Made by a program: the position numbers and the translations under genes
The notes under the pieces: generated by a model
What the model was told of the DNA's origin: nothing
The model's input: only the letters and a program-made list of their open reading frames with translations
Database searches by the model: none
Source: Lysinibacillus sp. JNUCC-52
GTDB taxonomy: Bacteria > Bacillota > Bacilli > Bacillales_A > Planococcaceae
Assembly (NCBI RefSeq): GCF_015999545.1
Contig: NZ_CP065546.1
Coordinates: 2,471,501-2,535,500, forward strand
Length of the DNA stretch: 64,000 bases
Reading direction: 5' to 3'
In this document: positions 35,326 to 45,911 of the stretch, piece by piece
Numbering within the stretch: position 1 is the first letter of the stretch
How the letters are laid out: each line of letters starts with the position of its first letter

Positions 35326-36225
35326 TTAATTGTCTAACCTTTCGCCTCTTTTGGATACTGGCGCGTTTTTTCCTACTAAAACAGCAATAACAACAATTAC
35401 CGCTATCATAAAAGTGAACCAAGTAATGGTTTCATCTAGAAATACAGTTGCAAATAATATCATTAAAAACGGCTGTAAATATTGAATTTGACTTACCCTT
35501 GCGATCCCGCCAATCGCCATTCCACTATACCAAGCTACATATGCAAGAAACTGACTAACAATCGCGAGATATATAAAGCTAAACCAAGCTTGTAATGGTG
35601 CATGAAGCATGTCAGTTGAAAAATTGAGTACAACTGGAACGATAAAAAATGGAGCACCCATCATTATTGCCCATGCAATCACTTGCCAGCTTCCTAATTC
35701 TTTTGCCAATAGGCCTCCTTCTGCGTAACTAAGTCCGAGTATAATAACCGCTGCCAGTAAAGCGAAGTCGGCAAATTGTAATTGTCCGAGTCCGAGATAA
35801 ATGGCATATCCAATAACAGCTAATGAGCCAATTAAACTCGATATCCAAAATTTTAAAGATGGCTTTTCACCTGCTCTAAACATAGCAAATCCCGCTGTAG
35901 CTAAAGGTAATAAAGCTAATTCCACAGCTCCATGGGATACGGGCAAGGAATCCATTGCCCAAGATGTAAGTAGCGGAAAAGCAAAAACGACACCTATAGC
36001 AACAATTAGAAGACTTTTAAATTGGCGAAGAGTAGGAAGTTGTTGCTTTTTTAATATAAAAACAACAGCAACTACAATAGCGGCGATAACAGTCCTTCCT
36101 AGCCCTACGACAGTCGCTCCAAAATAAGCTACAGCAATACTTGTAAATGGAAGTGTTAAGCTAAAGCAAATTACACCTACTAATCCTAAGAGCAAACCGA
36201 GCTTCCCTCTATTCTCCCCTTGCAT
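35326..36225 (-). CDS. EamA/DMT family transporter
   Basis: A 299-residue membrane protein with ten hydrophobic segments in two EamA repeats (FSLTLPFTSIAVAYFGATVVGLGR in the first, YVAWYSGMAIGGIARVSQIQYLQPF in the second). The start at 36225 follows AGGGGAG; the frame is open up to 36273 without a ribosome site. It probably exports a metabolite or amino acid. It precedes dat and is divergent from a MocR-type regulator, which is the likely controller of both genes. Confidence 0.88.
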   Translation of the reverse strand: MQGENRGKLGLLLGLVGVICFSLTLPFTSIAVAYFGATVVGLGRTVIAAIVVAVVFILKKQQLPTLRQFKSLLIVAIGVVFAFPLLTSWAMDSLPVSHGAVELALLPLATAGFAMFRAGEKPSLKFWISSLIGSLAVIGYAIYLGLGQLQFADFALLAAVIILGLSYAEGGLLAKELGSWQVIAWAIMMGAPFFIVPVVLNFSTDMLHAPLQAWFSFIYLAIVSQFLAYVAWYSGMAIGGIARVSQIQYLQPFLMILFATVFLDETITWFTFMIAVIVVIAVLVGKNAPVSKRGERLDN

Positions 36226-36246
36226 GCAGCCACTCCCCTTTTCTTC

Positions 36247-36335
36247 ATCTGTACCAGCCTCTGGTATAATCAAATATTAATAGGTACACATATAAGAAAT
36301 AAATAGCTTTTTTATCCATCTGTCATGGTACAGAT
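36247..36335. promoter_or_regulatory. Operator-like inverted repeats in the EamA/MocR divergent promoter
   Basis: ATCTGTACCA (36247-36256) and its exact inverse TGGTACAGAT (36326-36335) frame the region. The left site is part of TACCAG-N3-CTGGTA and the right of ATCTGT-N6-ACAGAT. TATAAT at 36265 is a likely -10 for the MocR gene. These are likely binding sites of the MocR protein. Confidence 0.55.
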
Positions 36336-36351
36336 AAGGAGGGATGAAACG

Positions 36352-37734
36352 ATGAGTTCAAAATATATGCAAATCATCGAGGAAGTAAAAGGGCAATTGG
36401 CAATAGGGAAACTCTACGCAGGCTGTAAGCTTCCTTCGGTTAGACATTTATCTGAGCAATTTTCTTGTAGTAAAAATACGGTTATTAGGGCTTATGCAGA
36501 ATTAGAACAACAGCATGTGATTTATGCAATTCCTAAAAGTGGTTACTATGTAGTCAATGAATATCAGCCCAATGAGCATGCGCAAAAATTTATTGATTTC
36601 TATTCTGCTGGTCCCGATATAAATGCACTGCCCTACGTTGACTTTCAACATTGCATGAATCAAGCTATCGAACATTATAAAGAAGAACTATTTACTTACT
36701 CAGATCAGCAAGGGCTGTATTCATTACGCGTTCAACTAGCGAGCTATTTGCAAAGTTTACAGGTATTCACCCAACCAGAAAGATTAGTTGTCGTTTCAGG
36801 CTCACAGCAAGCGCTAAATTTATTTGTTACGATGCCCTTTCCAAATGGCAGAAGCAACATTCTAATCGAACAACCTAGCTATTTTGGGATAATTGAATCT
36901 ATTGCTTTACATCAAGTTACTGCTTTCGGTATTGACTTAACGATGGAAGGCATTGATCTCGAACGTTTGGAGTATATTTTTCGCAATCATGACATAAAGT
37001 TCTTTTATGTTATACCAAGATTTCATAATCCGCTTGGTCACTGTTATACAAATAGCGAGAAGAAAAAAATTGTGGAATTAGCAGAAAAATACGATGTTTA
37101 TATCGTAGAAGATGATTTTTTAGGCGACCTTGACCCAAACATGAAGGCCGATCCTATGTTTTCTTTTGCTCCGTCAGGAAGGGTAATTTATATTAAGAGC
37201 TTTTCAAAAGTCTTCCTTCCTGGCTTAAGAATTGCAACGGTCGTGCTGCCTGAACGAATGGTTAACAGTTTTTTACGCTATAAATTTAGTTCGGATTTTA
37301 ATAGCCCTGCCTTATCTCAAGGTGCATTAGAAATCTATTTAAAAAATGGTATGTTTCATAGTCATCTCAAAAAAATTAAAGAACTATATCGTAATAAAAT
37401 GCAAATACTGCAAGAAGCATGTGATTTATTACTTCCTGCTAATACTTATTTTTCGAAGCCGACTTCAGGTTTTTATCTCTCTATCTTTTTACCAAAAAAT
37501 GTAACTGCTAAACAAATCGTTCATATGTTACACGAGCAACAAATCTATGTGGATGATGCCTCTAGAATGTTTTTACCTGAATATAAAAAGGATAATATTT
37601 TGCGATTATGTATTTCTCAAGTGCATGAAAGCCAAATAAAACACGGTATTGAACGATTGGCTCATTGCATCGATTCAATTAACAGTAGAAAGCATCCCCA
37701 AGCACCAAAAACCTTTTTACATCAAAACGTATAA
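36352..37734 (+). CDS. MocR-family regulator (GntR HTH + aminotransferase-like domain)
   Basis: A 460-residue fusion of a GntR winged helix (about 10-75, LPSVRHLSEQFSCSKNTVIRAYAELEQ) and an aminotransferase-like domain with the PLP lysine near residue 286 (IKSFSKVFLPGLR) and IVEDDFLGDLD. The start at 36352 follows AAGGAGGG; an earlier frame opening has no ribosome site. It faces the EamA-dat genes and probably regulates them, with a PLP adduct of an amino acid as the likely signal. That link is inferred from position and from the inverted repeats. Confidence 0.92.
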   Translation: MSSKYMQIIEEVKGQLAIGKLYAGCKLPSVRHLSEQFSCSKNTVIRAYAELEQQHVIYAIPKSGYYVVNEYQPNEHAQKFIDFYSAGPDINALPYVDFQHCMNQAIEHYKEELFTYSDQQGLYSLRVQLASYLQSLQVFTQPERLVVVSGSQQALNLFVTMPFPNGRSNILIEQPSYFGIIESIALHQVTAFGIDLTMEGIDLERLEYIFRNHDIKFFYVIPRFHNPLGHCYTNSEKKKIVELAEKYDVYIVEDDFLGDLDPNMKADPMFSFAPSGRVIYIKSFSKVFLPGLRIATVVLPERMVNSFLRYKFSSDFNSPALSQGALEIYLKNGMFHSHLKKIKELYRNKMQILQEACDLLLPANTYFSKPTSGFYLSIFLPKNVTAKQIVHMLHEQQIYVDDASRMFLPEYKKDNILRLCISQVHESQIKHGIERLAHCIDSINSRKHPQAPKTFLHQNV

Positions 37735-37740
37735 CAAACG

Positions 37741-37770
37741 AACCTCCCTGTTTTTATATACAGGGAGGTT
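37741..37770 (+). terminator. Terminator-like hairpin after the MocR gene
   Basis: AACCTCCCTGT pairs perfectly with ACAGGGAGGTT. The T-tract is weak on this strand. Confidence 0.65.
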
Positions 37771-38104
37771 GACTATGCTCTTTCACATACCAATATTCAT
37801 TCCCTCCTGCTAGGTGCACCTGCATGAACTTGAAGCGCTGCACGGTTCACCACACCACCCGTATTTTTTCGCAGTTTTTTTGCTTTTATTTTCTGATAAG
37901 AAAGCCTCTATTTTCAAGATTTTAACTGCTTCTTCTTACTGCATAATCACACTACAAACCGCTCATCGCCTATTCAATATTTAAGGCAACAGTTCACAAA
38001 GAACCTACTAAAATACAAGGATAAGAAAAATGCTTAGTATTCGAAATTTTGAATAAAAAAAATAAACTATTGAAATATGTAGGTATTGGTTATATACTAC
38101 AAGC
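37771..38104. other. Intergenic region upstream of the iron-uptake operon
   Basis: About 330 bp. A GC-richer patch at 37815-37865 can be read on the minus strand as a short frame (VNRAALQVHAGAP), which may be chance. The right part should hold the promoter of the iron operon. No other element was recognised. Confidence 0.4.
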
Positions 38105-38123
38105 GATAGTGATAATCATTATC
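38105..38123 (+). promoter_or_regulatory. Fur box
   Basis: GATAGTGATAATCATTATC agrees with the 19-bp Fur consensus GATAATGATAATCATTATC at 18 positions, 33 bp before the start codon of the siderophore-binding lipoprotein gene. Iron-loaded Fur should repress the four-gene operon. Confidence 0.92.
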
Positions 38124-38155
38124 AATTATTTTCTTAATAGGAGTGTAATTCTAAC

Positions 38156-39220
38156 ATGAATTCTAAGCGATTTTATTCATTATTTGCAATGTTATTAATA
38201 GCAGTTTTTTCTTTTGCTTTAGCTGGATGTGCTGATAAAGAGTCTGGCACTGCGTCTACAGATTCAAAAGATTCAACAGAAAAATCAGACTCAGAGACTT
38301 CTGATACACAGTATCCTATCGTTATCAAACATGCATTTGGGGAAACTGTGATTGAAAAAAAACCTGAGCGTGTAGCAACGATTGCATGGGCAAACCATGA
38401 TGTCGCATTAGCGCTTGATGTTGTTCCAGTGGGCTTTTCGGCCGCAAACTATGGCGTACAAGATGATAGTGGCATGTTACCATGGACAGCTGATAAGTTA
38501 AAAGAATTAGGAGAAACAAAACCAAATATATACCAAGATACTGATGGCTTAGATTTTGAGGCAATTTCTGACTCAAATCCAGATGTAATTTTAGCTGCTT
38601 ATTCAGGAATTACACAAGAAGACTACGATACATTAAGTCAAATCGCACCCGTTGTGGCATACCCAGAAATTCCTTGGGTAATCTCATGGCGTGACCAAAT
38701 CCTATACAATGCAAAAGGTATGGGCATGGAAAAAGAAGGTAAACAATTAATTGCTGATACAGAAAAGTTAATTGCTACAAAGGCAAGTGAAAAACCAGAA
38801 CTAAAAGGTAAAAAAGCTGCATTTGCTATGTTCAATGCAACAGACCTTTCTAAGTTTTATATTTATACACCAGAAGATCCTCGTGGGGAGTTTTTAGAGG
38901 AATTAGGTATGGAATATCCACAAAGTATTCAAGATCAAATTACCGATAAATCTAGCTTCTATATTGAATTAAGTGCTGAAAATGCAGATGCTTTAAAGGA
39001 TGCTGAAATTTTCATCACTTATGGTGACGATAAAACATTAGCTGCTTTACAAGCTGACCCAATTTTAGGAAAAGTGCCAGCAATCCAAAACGGTTCAGTA
39101 GTAGTAATCACTGATAATACACCATTAGCAGCAGCAGGTAACCCAAACCCTCTATCAATTCAATATACAATTGACGAGTATTTATCATTAATCTCTGATG
39201 TTGCGAAAAAGCTGAAATAA
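38156..39220 (+). CDS. Iron-siderophore ABC importer, substrate-binding lipoprotein
   Basis: A 354-residue lipoprotein. A signal peptide ends in the lipobox LAGC with Cys25 as the lipid anchor, followed by a flexible Ser/Asp-rich linker. The rest is a class III periplasmic-binding fold of the FepB/FhuD type (VIEKKPERVATIAWANHDVALALDVVPVG near 65, SDSNPDVILAAYSG near 145). It should capture an iron-siderophore or ferric citrate outside the membrane and deliver it to the two permeases that follow. It is the first gene of a Fur-controlled operon of four. Confidence 0.93.
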   Translation: MNSKRFYSLFAMLLIAVFSFALAGCADKESGTASTDSKDSTEKSDSETSDTQYPIVIKHAFGETVIEKKPERVATIAWANHDVALALDVVPVGFSAANYGVQDDSGMLPWTADKLKELGETKPNIYQDTDGLDFEAISDSNPDVILAAYSGITQEDYDTLSQIAPVVAYPEIPWVISWRDQILYNAKGMGMEKEGKQLIADTEKLIATKASEKPELKGKKAAFAMFNATDLSKFYIYTPEDPRGEFLEELGMEYPQSIQDQITDKSSFYIELSAENADALKDAEIFITYGDDKTLAALQADPILGKVPAIQNGSVVVITDNTPLAAAGNPNPLSIQYTIDEYLSLISDVAKKLK

Positions 39221-39221
39221 T

Positions 39222-40253
39222 ATGAATACATCCGTTTCAGAAAATAAGCATGTATTGATGCCACGTAACTTTGGTAAGCTTATCATTTTGCTTTCAATAT
39301 TACTTTGCCTTAGTGTAATAGCATCGCTTGTATTTGGTTCTCGGATGATTACTTGGACGCAACTTCTGGATGGTTTATTCCATTCAGAAGTTGCTTCTCA
39401 TGAGGCAAATGTTGTTCGACAAAGAATTGTTCGAACGATTTTTTGCTTTATGTGTGGTGCTGCTTTAGGTGTTTCAGGTGCCTTAATGCAGTCTGTAACG
39501 CGTAATCCTATTGCGGATCCAAGTATATTAGGCGTAAATACAGGGGCATCTTTATTCGTAGTATGTGGGATTGCCTTTTTCAATATTAGTTCTGCACATC
39601 AATATATTTGGCTGGCAATAGTGGGTGCAATGATTACCGCTATTTTTGTATTTACTGTTGGTTCCCTTGGTAGTGGAGGAGCGACACCAATCAAGCTCGT
39701 CTTAGCAGGAGCTGCTACAAGTGCCATATTATCATCGCTCGTAGTGGCTGTTATGATTCCACGCACAAATGTTATGGATCAATTTAGATTTTGGCAAGTT
39801 GGCAGTGTAGGTTCAGGCAGTTGGGATAATATCACCTTGTTTATTCCGTTTTTAATAATTGGTCTTGGTATAGCTATCTTCTCTGCACCTGCATTAAATG
39901 CGCTAGCACTAGGAGATGAAGTGGCGACTGGCTTAGGTGTAAAAACTGGGACAATCCGCCTTTTCGCTTCATTTGGTGGCGTTTTATTATGCGGTGTAGC
40001 AACCGCGTTAGCAGGACCAATCGGGTTTATCGGATTGTTGGCGACTCATTTAATTCGTCTAATTATCGGTCCTGACGTGCGTTATGTTATTCCGCTTTCT
40101 GCACTAGCTGGGGCAATTATTTTAACGATTGCTGATGTATGCGGAAGACTATTAGGGAGTCCGAGTGAGCTTGAAGTAGGTATTGTTACGGCCTTCATTG
40201 GAGCTCCCCTACTAATTTTAATTACAATGAAAGCGAAAATGCGTGCATTATGA
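39222..40253 (+). CDS. Iron-siderophore ABC permease 1 (FecCD family)
   Basis: A 343-residue membrane protein of the FecCD family with about ten segments. Typical motifs are RTIFCFMCGAALGVSGALMQSVTRNPIADPSILGVNTGA near 65 and the ATPase-contact loop GPIGFIGLLATHLIRLIIGPD near 260. It follows the binding protein by one base and overlaps the second permease gene by four bases. The two permeases should form a heterodimer. Confidence 0.93.
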   Translation: MNTSVSENKHVLMPRNFGKLIILLSILLCLSVIASLVFGSRMITWTQLLDGLFHSEVASHEANVVRQRIVRTIFCFMCGAALGVSGALMQSVTRNPIADPSILGVNTGASLFVVCGIAFFNISSAHQYIWLAIVGAMITAIFVFTVGSLGSGGATPIKLVLAGAATSAILSSLVVAVMIPRTNVMDQFRFWQVGSVGSGSWDNITLFIPFLIIGLGIAIFSAPALNALALGDEVATGLGVKTGTIRLFASFGGVLLCGVATALAGPIGFIGLLATHLIRLIIGPDVRYVIPLSALAGAIILTIADVCGRLLGSPSELEVGIVTAFIGAPLLILITMKAKMRAL

Positions 40254-41281
40254 TGAATGATACAGTAATTTCCATTTATAACTCTAGAATGAAACGAAAA
40301 CGTCGTTTCCTACTGATGACGTGTTTGCTAACAGTTATTTCTCTTATACTTATGGGTTTGATGCTTATGCTTGGCAATACAATTTATCCATTAAAGGAAG
40401 TTGTAGCCGTTCTATTAGGTGAGGATGTCAAAGGTGCGTCCTTTGCCGTAGGTACAATTAGATTACCACGAATGATTGTCGGACTATTTGCAGGCTTTGC
40501 ATTTGGTGCTGGCGGATACGTTTTCCAAACGATGTTACGAAATCCTTTGGCTAATCCTAACGTCATTGGGATTACTGCTGGATCTAGCGCTGCTGCTGTC
40601 TTTTGCATTATCGTCCTGCATGCAAGCAATGCATTCGTATCCATTGCATCTGTCATTGGCGGACTTTTAACAGCTATCATTATTTTTCTATTGTCGAAAA
40701 GTAGCTCGTTCTCAATTGGTCGTTTAATTTTAATTGGTATCGGTATTCAGGCAATGTTAAATGCTTTTATTTCTTACTTAATGGTCATTGGTAATACGCA
40801 CGATATCCCTTCAGCTATGCGTTGGTTAAGCGGCAGTTTAAATGGTGCAAAAATGGAGAACCTTTATCCGTTAATCATCACGGTTTGTATTTGTACACCG
40901 ATTGTTATTTATTTTGCTAGTAGATTAGAAATATTAGAGCTAGGTGAACAAGCTGCGACATCACTTGGTGTTGATACGAACAAAACGAGATTGGTGCTTT
41001 TACTTAGCTCGGTTTTAATGATTGCGCTGGCTACAGCAGCTGCTGGTCCGATTGCATTTGTTGCATTTCTAGCAGGTCCAATTGCCAAGAAAATTGTTGG
41101 TGTAGGCTTTTCGAGTATCGTTCCTGCTGGCTTGGTTGGGGTTATTTTAGTATTAGCCGCAGATTTAATAGGTCAGTTCGCATTTGATACCAGATATCCT
41201 GTTGGCGTCATTACAGGGATTATCGGTGCACCGTATTTAATTTATTTATTAATTCGTATCAATCGAAAAGGAGATTTATAA
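40250..41281 (+). CDS. Iron-siderophore ABC permease 2 (FecCD family)
   Basis: A 343-residue FecCD-family permease paralogous to its upstream neighbour, with RLPRMIVGLFAGFAFGAGGYVFQTMLRNPLANPNVIGITAG near 75 and GPIAFVAFLAGPIAKKIVG near 265. Its ATG overlaps the stop of permease 1. With the other products of this operon it imports ferric siderophores at the cost of ATP. Confidence 0.93.
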   Translation: MMNDTVISIYNSRMKRKRRFLLMTCLLTVISLILMGLMLMLGNTIYPLKEVVAVLLGEDVKGASFAVGTIRLPRMIVGLFAGFAFGAGGYVFQTMLRNPLANPNVIGITAGSSAAAVFCIIVLHASNAFVSIASVIGGLLTAIIIFLLSKSSSFSIGRLILIGIGIQAMLNAFISYLMVIGNTHDIPSAMRWLSGSLNGAKMENLYPLIITVCICTPIVIYFASRLEILELGEQAATSLGVDTNKTRLVLLLSSVLMIALATAAAGPIAFVAFLAGPIAKKIVGVGFSSIVPAGLVGVILVLAADLIGQFAFDTRYPVGVITGIIGAPYLIYLLIRINRKGDL

Positions 41282-41282
41282 T

Positions 41283-42101
41283 ATGAAGCCAACACATACA
41301 TTTCGAGCGGAACAAATTACTGCTGGTTACGAAAATAAAACAATTTTACAAGATGTGAGTGTAACGATTCCTAGCAATAAAATTAGTATTATTATTGGTG
41401 CAAACGGTTGTGGTAAATCTACGCTATTAAAAACAATGGCACGATTAATTAAACCAACTTCAGGGCAAGTAACATTAGATGGGCAACCGATTCAAAAAAT
41501 GCCTCCGAAAAAGCTTGCTAAAGTACTAGGTTTATTACCACAATCACCTATCGTTCCAGAGGGAATTACTGTTGCGGATTTAGTTGGCAGAGGTAGATTC
41601 CCTCATCATAGTTTTTTAAAAGGGTGGTCAAAAAAAGATTATGAGGCTGTAGCAGAAGCAATGGAAATGATGAACATTACGGAATTTGCTGACCGTCATA
41701 TTGATGAATTATCAGGTGGTCAAAGACAGCGTGTATGGATTGCCATGGCATTAGCGCAGCAAACGGATATTTTATTTTTAGATGAGCCTACAACGTATTT
41801 AGACATAACGTACCAAGTAGAAATTTTAGATTTACTGACAGATTTAAATCGTAAGTATGGCACGACGATTGTCATGGTGCTACACGATATTAACTTATCA
41901 GCACGTTATGCAGATTATATTTTCGCCCTACATGAAGGGATGCTAGTAGCTGAAGGTACCCCATCTGACATTATTACAAATGCTTTAATTAAAGATATAT
42001 TCGCACTAGACTGTATGGTTATCGAAGATCCTGTATCAAATTCGCCTTCAGTCGTGCCCATTGGACGACACCACAACCAAATGGATAAAATAGCTCTTTA
42101 A
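41283..42101 (+). CDS. Iron-siderophore ABC importer ATPase
   Basis: A 272-residue ABC ATPase of the FecE/FhuC type: Walker A GANGCGKST (39-47), Q-loop LLPQSP, signature LSGGQ (143-147), Walker B ILFLDEPT (163-170) and the switch histidine in VLHDINLSARYAD. It starts two bases after permease 2, with AAGGAG in the permease end. A perfect long hairpin downstream ends the operon. Confidence 0.94.
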   Translation: MKPTHTFRAEQITAGYENKTILQDVSVTIPSNKISIIIGANGCGKSTLLKTMARLIKPTSGQVTLDGQPIQKMPPKKLAKVLGLLPQSPIVPEGITVADLVGRGRFPHHSFLKGWSKKDYEAVAEAMEMMNITEFADRHIDELSGGQRQRVWIAMALAQQTDILFLDEPTTYLDITYQVEILDLLTDLNRKYGTTIVMVLHDINLSARYADYIFALHEGMLVAEGTPSDIITNALIKDIFALDCMVIEDPVSNSPSVVPIGRHHNQMDKIAL

Positions 42102-42180
42102 ACAAGGCCAAGCTTACTGAACAGCAATTATACTAATTGCAATCAGTGAATTGAGCGGCTGTATACGCCATCAATTCTTC

Positions 42181-42233
42181 AAGACAAGGGAAATTGAACG
42201 GGAATAAGACTCCTGTTCAATTTCCCTTGTCTT
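42181..42233 (+). terminator. Long hairpin after the iron operon
   Basis: AAGACAAGGGAAATTGAAC pairs with GTTCAATTTCCCTTGTCTT. The T-tract is interrupted (GTCT). It probably ends the operon and could protect the mRNA. A weaker hairpin (ACTGA..GCAATT / AATTGC..TCAGT) lies just upstream at 42118-42150. Confidence 0.7.
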
Positions 42234-42363
42234 GTCTCTAAAGGCTTAAAAGGAAATTCACGCTAAAAGTACATAAAATGCTTTTCTTAAATCCTTATTA
42301 AACATGGTATTATATTTTATAATTGGAATTATAAATAATTATTAACTTTTTTTGAGGAGGGAA

Positions 42364-43341
42364 ATGTTGAAATTTAAAATAGGGAACTTATTTATTCTAT
42401 GTCTATTACTATTGATACTTACTTCCTGCATACAAACTGAAAAAGGTAGAAACATTCCCGAGAAAGAGCAAAAAATAGATTACAAAGAGATGGTGTTTGC
42501 ATTTGAACACCCGCAGACCAAACAAAAGTACAAAATCATTCATGTTAATCAACTGTTTTCTCCGTATATTGAAAAGGTCAAAGATAATCCGAATCTTTCA
42601 ACCTCGGAAACCTTGGAACTATATAATAAAGAAATCATTCAACCCATCTACAAGGATTGCTTTGAAAATGGAGAATACTTTCATATGGCAGAAACCATTC
42701 TTAATACGGCTCCTACTGGATTAACAGATTTACAAGTGATAAGTGATAAAATGGACACTCGTAAAATCGAAATCAATCAAATCATTCAAGAATCTCTATT
42801 AAAATCCGCAGACCTCCTACCGTCTCAAAGTGATGTAGCAGTTTGCGTCTTCCCTTACTCTAAAAATTATATGGATCCGTTCACAGTTGGCGCAGGGAAA
42901 ATTATCCTCCCCTATCCAAATGAAATGGATGATAGTATAAAGTTAACCGTTGCCCATGAATACCATCACAGCGTTTGGGCAGAAAAATATTTTAGGAAGG
43001 ATGACTGGGCTTCTATTTTGGATAATGTAGTCTTTGAAGGAAAAGCTGAAATGTTTAAAAGGTCCGTTTACCCAGACTACGGTTATACATCAACGACTTT
43101 AACTTACGACAAGAAATTATGGTCTAAAGTTGAACCTGATTTAAATAAATACGATTTTAATCGCACATTAGAAATTTTATATGGCGGAAAAGGGTTACCG
43201 TATGCTTACGGTTACAGTGAAGGCTACAAGATGGTTAAATCCTACCTTGACTTGAATCCCGATAAAACCCCAGAAGATTGGACAGCATTAAGCGCACAAG
43301 AAATTTTTGAAAAAGGGAAATACCTGGAACACTACAAATAA
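42364..43341 (+). CDS. Lipoprotein with DUF2268-type zinc protease domain
   Basis: A 325-residue predicted lipoprotein: the signal segment ends in LTSC with Cys22 as the lipid anchor. The domain resembles DUF2268, a family of predicted zinc proteases, with HEYHH (198-202) fitting the HExxH zinc motif in LTVAHEYHHSVW, and FEGKAEMF downstream offering a glutamate as third ligand. It should act on the outer face of the membrane. GGAGG precedes both ATG 42364 and TTG 42367; either may be used. It follows the iron operon but has its own upstream region. Confidence 0.8.
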   Translation: MLKFKIGNLFILCLLLLILTSCIQTEKGRNIPEKEQKIDYKEMVFAFEHPQTKQKYKIIHVNQLFSPYIEKVKDNPNLSTSETLELYNKEIIQPIYKDCFENGEYFHMAETILNTAPTGLTDLQVISDKMDTRKIEINQIIQESLLKSADLLPSQSDVAVCVFPYSKNYMDPFTVGAGKIILPYPNEMDDSIKLTVAHEYHHSVWAEKYFRKDDWASILDNVVFEGKAEMFKRSVYPDYGYTSTTLTYDKKLWSKVEPDLNKYDFNRTLEILYGGKGLPYAYGYSEGYKMVKSYLDLNPDKTPEDWTALSAQEIFEKGKYLEHYK

Positions 43342-43434
43342 CTTCGAGTATACGAGTTTAATGGGGCCCATTTTTGAAGAGTAAACAATGAAGTGCATTG
43401 AATTCAACAAATAAATTATGTAAATAGCAAGCAA

Positions 43435-43463
43435 AAACGCTCAGATTGTAACACTGAGCGTTT
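43435..43463 (+). terminator. Terminator of the DUF2268 lipoprotein gene
   Basis: AAACGCTCAG pairs with CTGAGCGTTT, followed by CTAGTTTT. Confidence 0.75.
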
Positions 43464-43685
43464 CTAGTTTTAACCTTTCATTCAGGTTAATGTCCAAAAG
43501 AACTTGGTTGCATTATGCCTTTAATATACATAGTTTTTACTGAGTTTCCCTCACCCTAATAGCTGATTTATTGTACAGCCCATACTCATTTAGCATAAAA
43601 AATGCCACCCCCTCAATCTAAGTTAATAGATAAAGAAGATGACAATATTTAATCCATCAAATTTCAATGAACGTTTATTTAATGT
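43464..43685. other. Convergent gap, no gene seen
   Basis: About 220 bp between convergent genes; no clear terminator for pbuX and no other element was recognised. Confidence 0.4.
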
Positions 43686-44977
43686 TTACCCATGCATCGG
43701 GTCATTTTTATGCTTTGGCCCAATCATGTTAAATAAGATATTTAAGATAATCGCTGTTACCGAACCACATACGATACCGTTAGACGTTAAGATTGCTACA
43801 CCTGGAGGTAATGACGCGAAAATATCTGGAACAACTGATACACCTACACCAAGACCGACAGCAATCGCTGCAATCATCGCGTTTTCCGCTGATTCATTCA
43901 TAACAGGTACAAGCATACCCATACCTTGTGTAATGACCATACCGAACATTGCTAACATTGCCGCACCAAGTACAGGTGTTGGAATGATTGTTGTTAGTGC
44001 TGCGATTTTTGGTAAGAAGCCAAGTGCTACAAGGAAGGCACCTGTTAGGTAAATGACTTTGCGATCTTTGACACCAGACATACGTGTAAGCCCTACATTT
44101 TGCGAGAATGTTGTGTACGGGAAGGCATTGAAAATACCACCGATAACAGAAGCAAGCCCTTCTGAACGATAACCACGTGCTAAATCTTTTGAATCTAGTT
44201 TTTTATTGCAAATATCGCTAAGTGCAAAATAAACACCTGAAGATTCTACTAAAGAAACCATCGCTACAAGCGTCATTGTTAGAATCGCTGTTGCATCAAA
44301 TGTCGGCATTCCAAAATAGAATGGCTGCACCATGTGGAAGACACCAGCATCTGAAACGGGCGTGAAATCCACCTTACCCATAAATCCACCTAATACCGTC
44401 CCTGCAACTAATCCAATTAAAATTGAAATTGCACGAGCAAAGCCTGTTGTAAAGCGATAAACGACTAAAATAATGACTAATGTAATAAAAGCTAAAGCAA
44501 CATTTGAACCAGATGCGAAATCTGCTGCACCTTGGCCACCCGCCATATTATTTAATGCAACTGGTAATAAAGAAATACCAATAATTGATACGACAGAACC
44601 TGTTACAACTGGTGGGAAAAATTTCACAAGCTTTCCGAAGAAGCCTGCGATAACCATTACAATTAAACCTGATGCAATGATAGAACCATAAATATCTGTA
44701 ATGCCTTGTTCAGGGTTTGTCCCAATTGCAATAATTGGACTAACTGCTGTAAAAGTACAGCCTAGAACTACTGGTAAACCGATACCGATAAATTTGCCTG
44801 AATACACTTGAAGTAATGTTGCGATACCACACATCATTATGTCAATTGCTACTAAATAAGTCATTTGCTTTGAATCAAAACCTAAAGCCCCACCGATAAT
44901 AAGCGGTACTAAAATAGCACCTGCATACATCGCAAGTAAATGTTGAATAGCTAGCGTAGTTGACTTAAAGGCATTCA

Positions 44978-44978
<1 letters not shown>
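43686..44978 (-). CDS. pbuX: Xanthine permease PbuX
   Basis: A 430-residue nucleobase:cation symporter (NCS2 family). Hallmarks are the start LAIQHLLAMYAGAILVPLIIGGALG, LVESSGVYFALSDIC near 245, GGIFNAFPYTTFSQNVGL (the NCS2 signature region) near 285, and a final long hydrophobic region. It imports xanthine. Its ATG overlaps the xpt stop (TAATG), so the genes are translationally coupled, and both are under the guanine riboswitch upstream of xpt. Confidence 0.95.
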
Positions 44979-45651
<673 letters not shown>

Positions 45652-45710
45652 ATAAACGTCGAAATAAATAGAAAACATCATCACAAGTATGAATTCTCTA
45701 AAACAATGCT

Positions 45711-45780
45711 ACCCATAGTCGATTTATTTACGGTAAATCGGTAGAAACTTACGAGCCATATTCTCGCTATTATATGAGTG
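45711..45780 (-). promoter_or_regulatory. Guanine-sensing purine riboswitch
   Basis: The minus strand reads CACTCATATAATAGCGAG, then ATATGGCTCG, GTTTCTACC and GACTATGGGT, the conserved core of the purine riboswitch. The C in GACTATGGGT is the ligand-pairing base and marks guanine rather than adenine specificity. It controls xpt-pbuX. Confidence 0.97.
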
Positions 45781-45809
45781 AAATAGTATTAAGCTGTACG
45801 AACTTCCTT

Positions 45810-45838
45810 ATTATAAATATCCATTTTTATAATTTCAA
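45810..45838 (-). promoter_or_regulatory. xpt-pbuX promoter
   Basis: TTGAAA, a 17-bp spacer and TATAAT on the minus strand, with the predicted transcript start about 25 bp before the riboswitch. Confidence 0.85.
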
Positions 45839-45911
45839 TATGAATATGCATAATAAGCTGGTGCTGCACTTCATTCGGCAGATGCTTATATCTACTACTG
45901 AACAAAGTTTG

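Noticed and set aside
43639..44052. Plus-strand frame opposite pbuX
   Set aside because: It is the mirror of a well-supported permease gene and lacks a ribosome site.
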